Assembly: GCF_026016445.1 (NCBI RefSeq)
Contig: NZ_CP096147.1
Span: 1,586,501 to 1,650,500, forward strand
Reading direction: 5' to 3'
DNA from: Cognatishimia activa
GTDB lineage: Bacteria > Pseudomonadota > Alphaproteobacteria > Rhodobacterales > Rhodobacteraceae
DNA: 64,000 nt
Shown here: positions 59,819-64,000 of the stretch, piece by piece
Layout of the letters: the number at the start of each line of letters is the position of its first letter
Position numbering within the stretch: position 1 is the first letter of the stretch
The notes under the pieces: generated by a model
The model's input: only the letters and a program-made list of their open reading frames with translations
What the model was told of the DNA's origin: nothing
The model's database searches: none
Program-made: the position numbers and the translations under genes

Positions 59819-62152
59819 ATGGATCAGGGTAGTTTACTGGATGATTTCGCGCAAGTTCGCCGCCAAGTAATTACCCTATGCTCAAGCAACCGCTTCTCTG
59901 CAGCACAGATGCTATTGGTCGGCTCAGGCCATTCACCCAGCCAATTGCCGGGCCTTTGGGAGCACATCGCACGCAAGGCTGCTGAAGCAGGTCACGATCC
60001 CATCGCGCAAGAGATCCGAAGGCAAATCACAGCTGCTGGCGGGCAACATGAAAGGCTGACATTGGATGAGGCGGCGTTCTTGTTAAAGAATGGCGATTAC
60101 CAGAATTCCATCTTTGTGGTGGAAGGGTATTTTGGCACTACTCCCGACCACCCGGAGGCTTTGGAACTCCTGACCCTCGCCTACATGCAGGAAGCGACCG
60201 GGCGACGAAACGGCACTCGGCTGCGCACGAGCCAGGAAGCGGCGTTAAGATTGACTGAAGGCGTAACTCCAATATCAGAGCGGCACGCAATGGCCGCCAT
60301 CGATCTGCTGCGATATTCTGGTGAATATGATCGTGCCTTGGCCATGAACATGCGCGCCATAAAGCAATTCCCTGATGATGTGCGGTTTCTGATGCGCCGC
60401 GCGCGTATGGACGAGCAAAAGGGCCAGTTTGACACCGCTATCCCAATTTGGGTGCAAGTGGCAGAGCGCTCAGAGCGCTATCGAATTGAGGCCCTCTTCC
60501 GACTTCGTTCACTCTATCAGAAATTAGAGCGGTTCCCGGAAGCAGAGGCAATCGCTGCGCAGCTCCTCAGCAGCGATCTGCCAATTGACCGCCGGGTGAT
60601 ATTGGCGATTCAGGTTGGACAGCGCCCGCTAATGCTTGCAATCCTTCGTGCACTCTCATCCAGTCAGTTGGTGATGGAGGGGCTTTCTTTTGATCAAGGG
60701 CGCGCCATTGGAGATGCGCTTTTGGACAATGGAGAAATTGGTCTGCTGGTCTGGCTGCGCAGGCGGCGCATGCCCCTCAGCGACCGGGTGAAACAGGTGC
60801 TTGATCACTGCGCCTTTGGCGAGCCTGACGGCCCTGAACTCCCTGATCGTTTTGAAACCGCCAGCAAGATCCGCAGTCCGGAATTCATGTTGCCCCTTGA
60901 AGACTTCGCAGGATTGCCACCCAAACCACCTGGCTGGCCCGGTCGACGACGCGATCCGGGGCGCATCTTGTTGGTCAATTCCTCCTTAAAAACGGGTGGT
61001 GCCGAACGTCAATTCGTCGCTCTGGCAAAGGCGCTCCTGGATGCAGGAACCCATCCGGAAGAGATTCATGTGGCGCTCTTCTCTGTCGAAGCTGACCGGG
61101 GCATGGACGCCTTTTTACCCGACCTCGAAGCACTTGGGATCACTATCCACAACCTTGGCACCACAGAAATTGATAACCCCACCCTGCCCGCAAATATCGA
61201 ACGTGTGATCAGCGCTTTGCCATATGATCTGCGGCAAGATGTGACGCCCTTGTGGCACCTGCTGAGCAAACTCAAGCCCAATGTCGTACACGCTTGGCAG
61301 GACCGATCCTGTGCCGCTTGCGGTATTGCCGGCAAGCTCACAGAAGTTGAAAGCTTGGTCCTCAGCATGCGCAACATGTCGCCTCAGACGCGACGTGACA
61401 GCAAACTGGCGGAAACACGTCCGTTGATTGCCTCCCTCGCCAAACAGGACAATGTGACCATTACGGCGAATGCAGCTGCGGCTGTTCAAGACTATGCTGA
61501 TTGGCTGTCACTAGATGGCGACACGGTGCAAGCCCTGCGTAATATCGTCGATGTTGATCACTTCGCGCCGGTGCGCGAAGCCTATATCTCCCGACAAACC
61601 AACGCAGCGATCACAATCGGAGGGGCCTTTCGCCTCGCACTGAATAAACGCCCCCTTCTTTGGCTTCAGACCGTTGCTGCGCTGAAATCGCGCCTTGATG
61701 TGCCTTTGGTTCCGGTGCTTTTCGGGAGTGGGCCAATGTTCGATCAGGTCACCCAAGAAGCGGATCGACTTGGGATTACAGACCTCAAAGTGATCACCGG
61801 TGAAACGGATCCCCTTAAGATTTACAAAGAGTTGGACTTGCTCTTGTTGATGTCGCGCGTGGAGGGATTGCCCAACGTCCTATTGGAAGCGCAAGCCGGT
61901 GGCATTCCCGTTGTCGCTTGTGACGTAGGCGGTGTGAATGAAACGCTGCAAAAGCGAGGCGACGCGGGGGCGCTGCTGCTGCCTGAAGATGTGTCAGCAG
62001 AGAATGCCGCTGATCAAATCGCGCATTGGTTGCCTACCGCGCGCGCGGCACCCATTGATCCGCGCATCGGCTTTATTCGCAAGAATTACGGCGCTGAAGC
62101 CGTCATTCGCCCTCTGATCGATACCTATTGCGGTCGGAGGGTTGAGCAATGA
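59819..62152 (+). CDS. TPR-like domain plus GT4 glycosyltransferase
   Basis: Large cytosolic protein of 777 residues from ATG 59819 (an ATG 13 codons earlier also fits but overlaps the divergent gene). About residues 1-370 are helix-turn-helix repeats (ALELLTLAYMQEATGRR, DRALAMNMRAIKQFPDDVRF, EQKGQFDTAIPIWVQVAERS), TPR-like. From about 385 a GT-B GT4 enzyme begins: NSSLKTGGAERQFVALAKAL then VVHAWQDRSCAACG, and near 680 the donor-binding ExxxxxxxE motif EGLPNVLLEAQAGGIPVVA. It probably transfers a sugar onto a surface glycan, and the repeat half may recruit the acceptor or other enzymes. Overlaps the next gene by ATGA. Confidence 0.82.
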   Translation: MDQGSLLDDFAQVRRQVITLCSSNRFSAAQMLLVGSGHSPSQLPGLWEHIARKAAEAGHDPIAQEIRRQITAAGGQHERLTLDEAAFLLKNGDYQNSIFVVEGYFGTTPDHPEALELLTLAYMQEATGRRNGTRLRTSQEAALRLTEGVTPISERHAMAAIDLLRYSGEYDRALAMNMRAIKQFPDDVRFLMRRARMDEQKGQFDTAIPIWVQVAERSERYRIEALFRLRSLYQKLERFPEAEAIAAQLLSSDLPIDRRVILAIQVGQRPLMLAILRALSSSQLVMEGLSFDQGRAIGDALLDNGEIGLLVWLRRRRMPLSDRVKQVLDHCAFGEPDGPELPDRFETASKIRSPEFMLPLEDFAGLPPKPPGWPGRRRDPGRILLVNSSLKTGGAERQFVALAKALLDAGTHPEEIHVALFSVEADRGMDAFLPDLEALGITIHNLGTTEIDNPTLPANIERVISALPYDLRQDVTPLWHLLSKLKPNVVHAWQDRSCAACGIAGKLTEVESLVLSMRNMSPQTRRDSKLAETRPLIASLAKQDNVTITANAAAAVQDYADWLSLDGDTVQALRNIVDVDHFAPVREAYISRQTNAAITIGGAFRLALNKRPLLWLQTVAALKSRLDVPLVPVLFGSGPMFDQVTQEADRLGITDLKVITGETDPLKIYKELDLLLLMSRVEGLPNVLLEAQAGGIPVVACDVGGVNETLQKRGDAGALLLPEDVSAENAADQIAHWLPTARAAPIDPRIGFIRKNYGAEAVIRPLIDTYCGRRVEQ

Positions 62153-63918
62153 GCAGCACCAACACTCCACATCGCGTCGGTGTATTGGGCGCACAATACG
62201 ATCCTCTTGGGCAGCTCCTAGAAGATCAGGTCGGCCACGAGAACACAATCTTTCTCCCCATCATCACGCCGCCGACCACTCCAGAGCAACTCGATGAGAT
62301 CATTGTACTTTCACAGCATGATGCACTTGCCCATTTTCCAGAGCTTGCGGCGTCTGCCCTTCCTTGCAGTATTGTATTGCGCCGAAATGACGCGCTTCAG
62401 GAACCGCACGATTGGCTGATGACCCTCAGGATGTTGGCAAACTGTGTGAAAGAATGCACCAAGACATCGATTAAGCTCCACGCCATCACCGAGGTCGCTG
62501 CAACTGAGCTGTCCGAGCTTCTCGATATGCAAATATTGCCTTGCCCTGATCTGGTCTCGGTCGCTCCCCGCGAAACCAGTCTTCCTGTGGATCGACAAAA
62601 CATCGAAGCGACTTTTTTTCTTGATGAGGCTGCGCAAGACCGAGAAGCCCGCAAAATCGAAGTCACTGCCCTATCTTGGGCAAAGCTCAGAAGGCTTTCG
62701 CGTATCCGACCTCAAAACCCGAAGGACACGGACCTTCAAGACCTCGCCGATTACGCCAGCGCAGGTCGTGTGAGCAACACAACAGCAAAGCCCCAAAACA
62801 CGCTCAAACTGCTATCCGTCGTGCCCAACGGGGTAGGTCTTGGGCATATTACTCGAATGATGGCGCTGGCAGCGGCTCTCAAGTCGCAGCGGAACACAGA
62901 AGTGACTTTCTGGTGTTTCTCGCGGGCGGCAGAAATCTTGCAAGCTGCTGGATACCCGATTGTCCTGCGCCAAACCGCTGCGCATTTGAAGGCCCACCCG
63001 CCGGATTGGCGTGCCTTTGAAACGCAGGAATTCGCTCTGCTTCTGCAGACTTTGAAGCCTGATATCGTCGCCTATGACGGTGCCATGATTGACCCCTTTG
63101 TCTTTGACGCTCTGAGAATGCCAGGATGTGGAAAAAGCGCGTTCCTTTGGGTTCGCCGAGGTATGCTTGCACCAGATTCCGATCCGCTCTTCATGGAGAA
63201 CGAGCAGTTCTGCGATCTGATCCTTGAGCCCGGCGATCTTGCCGTTGCCGTCGACCAAGGTCCCACACGCACCCGCAAAGCTGACAAACGCGGCTTCTGC
63301 CGGTCTTATGAGACCAAACCCGTCTCTCTGGCGGTCGGCATGCCAGCCTGTACGCCACGCGAAGCCAAGAAGCGTATGGCGCTCGGACGTGGCAAACACT
63401 GCCTCGTGTCTCTCGGTGGTGCCTTTGGCGATTGGGATGCGCTCGAATCAGCTTTGGTGTCTCAGGCGCAGAAACATAAAATTAAACTGATCTGGGCACA
63501 GAGCCCGCTTGCTGCACCGCCCCAATCACAAGGCACGTTGGTCCGTCGGCTGTTCCCCCTTAGCCGCTACCTTCCGGGGATCGATGGTGTTGTGACTGCA
63601 ACGGGGTACAATAGCTTTCACGAATTGATGCTGACCTACGACAAGCCGGTACTTTTTGCGCCCACCAATCACATCCGCATGGATGATCAGGTTGCGCGAG
63701 CCAACTATGCGGCGCAACAAGGGTGGGCCTCCGTGGTTCGTGCTGATCTTCCAGATGAGTCAGAGCATCAGATTTCTGATTTCATGCAGCAGATCAAAGC
63801 AGGTCGAACCTATCCCGCACGCCCGACTGAATCCCTTGATGCCGTAAGTCTCAACGATCAGATCAATCGCATGTTGGCGCCCTATGAAAGCCACGTCGTT
63901 CAGGAGGTTTCAGTATGA
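62149..63918 (+). CDS. MurG-like GT-B glycosyltransferase with unique N-terminal domain
   Basis: 589 residues. About 1-205 form a domain I cannot place (HRVGVLGAQYDPLGQLLEDQ, AVAATELSELLDMQILPCPD-type segment, then an Arg/Lys-rich linker). From about 221 a GT-B fold of the MurG/GT28-like type starts: LSVVPNGVGLGHITRMMALA (GxGHxTRM), DIVAYDGAMIDPFVFDALRM, and the C-terminal SLGGAFGDWDALESALVSQA, GVVTATGYNSFHELMLTYDK and VLFAPTNHIRMDDQVARANY. G-x-G-H and GYNSFHE resemble UDP-sugar-binding motifs. Coupled by ATGA on both ends. Polysaccharide or flagellin-type glycosylation is inferred. Confidence 0.78.
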   Translation: MSSTNTPHRVGVLGAQYDPLGQLLEDQVGHENTIFLPIITPPTTPEQLDEIIVLSQHDALAHFPELAASALPCSIVLRRNDALQEPHDWLMTLRMLANCVKECTKTSIKLHAITEVAATELSELLDMQILPCPDLVSVAPRETSLPVDRQNIEATFFLDEAAQDREARKIEVTALSWAKLRRLSRIRPQNPKDTDLQDLADYASAGRVSNTTAKPQNTLKLLSVVPNGVGLGHITRMMALAAALKSQRNTEVTFWCFSRAAEILQAAGYPIVLRQTAAHLKAHPPDWRAFETQEFALLLQTLKPDIVAYDGAMIDPFVFDALRMPGCGKSAFLWVRRGMLAPDSDPLFMENEQFCDLILEPGDLAVAVDQGPTRTRKADKRGFCRSYETKPVSLAVGMPACTPREAKKRMALGRGKHCLVSLGGAFGDWDALESALVSQAQKHKIKLIWAQSPLAAPPQSQGTLVRRLFPLSRYLPGIDGVVTATGYNSFHELMLTYDKPVLFAPTNHIRMDDQVARANYAAQQGWASVVRADLPDESEHQISDFMQQIKAGRTYPARPTESLDAVSLNDQINRMLAPYESHVVQEVSV

Positions 63919-64000
63919 GTTCGTCCTATGCACCCTCTTCACTTTTGCGCCGCCTGACCCGTGAAAATAAGACCATGGGCCCACGTCTGGCACAGCTTGA
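63915..64000 (+). CDS. Start of a further gene cut by the window end
   Basis: ATG 63915 overlaps the previous TGA (ATGA), with CAGGAGG 8 bases upstream. Only 28 residues are readable (MSSSYAPSSLLRRLTRENKT and MGPRLAQL), basic and with no recognisable motif, continuing past the window. Overlap places it in the glycosyltransferase operon. Confidence 0.75.
   Translation, partial: MSSSYAPSSLLRRLTRENKTMGPRLAQL

Overview
The window is an ordinary chromosomal segment of an alphaproteobacterium, most likely a marine Roseobacter-group member of the Rhodobacterales. The evidence is gene content (a TamA/TamB pair, a DctPQM TRAP transporter with DctB/DctD, a DUF2927 lipoprotein, a DUF1127 mini-protein, 8-oxoguanine deaminase, gatC-gatA without gatB), the style of the proteins, moderate GC content, and dense ATGA, TGATG and TAATG gene overlaps. 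I see no integrase, transposase, phage module, rRNA operon or CRISPR array. Almost all of the window is coding. The only gene-free stretch over 300 bases, 16727-17196, holds the RNase P RNA gene and its promoter.

Layout. 1-8.8 kb (mostly minus strand): an SLC13-type permease cut by the window edge, a YmdB-type phosphodiesterase, 5-formyltetrahydrofolate cyclo-ligase, MgtE, a guanine deaminase broken by one in-frame stop (plus strand), a CAP-domain protein, 8-oxoguanine deaminase, a HisN-type phosphatase and an XRE regulator. 9-16.7 kb: quinone oxidoreductase, LysR regulator, DUF1127, Bax-inhibitor-1 protein, a small exported protein, GNAT, L33, SDR, and an MFS exporter behind a MerR/SoxR-type promoter, then a two-helix ion channel. 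16.7-23.3 kb: RNase P RNA, AmpD-like amidase, lipoprotein, gatA/gatC, ceramidase-like protein, UPF0173 hydrolase, tadA, rluB.

23.5-29.9 kb is the most interesting block. It runs terC, a nested hairpin, a 28-residue membrane mini-protein, xpaC, telA, a DUF2927 lipoprotein, an SPFH-GYF protein and a zinc-ribbon membrane protein, all on one strand and tightly spaced. It looks like a membrane-stress or toxic-anion system that joins modules found apart in Bacillus (xpaC-yaaN and ydjG-ydjI).

29.9-36.8 kb: Hsp20, D-aminoacyl-tRNA deacylase, glycerol kinase, a long acyl-CoA synthetase, an ABC exporter and tRNA-Gly. 36.8-44.9 kb: an FAD-linked dehydrogenase and a complete dicarboxylate-type TRAP regulon (dctB, dctD, two operator-like palindromes, dctP, hairpin, dctQ, dctM); the DctD has lost the sigma-54 contact motif. 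44.9-50.4 kb: tamA-tamB. 50.7-58.1 kb: tRNA-Ser, then SPOR lipoprotein, dacA, tmk, holB, tatD, an MBL hydrolase, an AEC transporter and a DsbA-like protein. 58.1-64.0 kb: a methyltransferase and glycosyltransferase cluster, probably for a surface glycan, that continues past the window.

Three separate genes (the mini-protein at 24452, the SDR at 14501 and the DsbA-like protein at 57459) have near-perfect or perfect inverted repeats whose arm overlaps or abuts the ribosome-binding region. All functions are assigned by reading motifs, without database searches.
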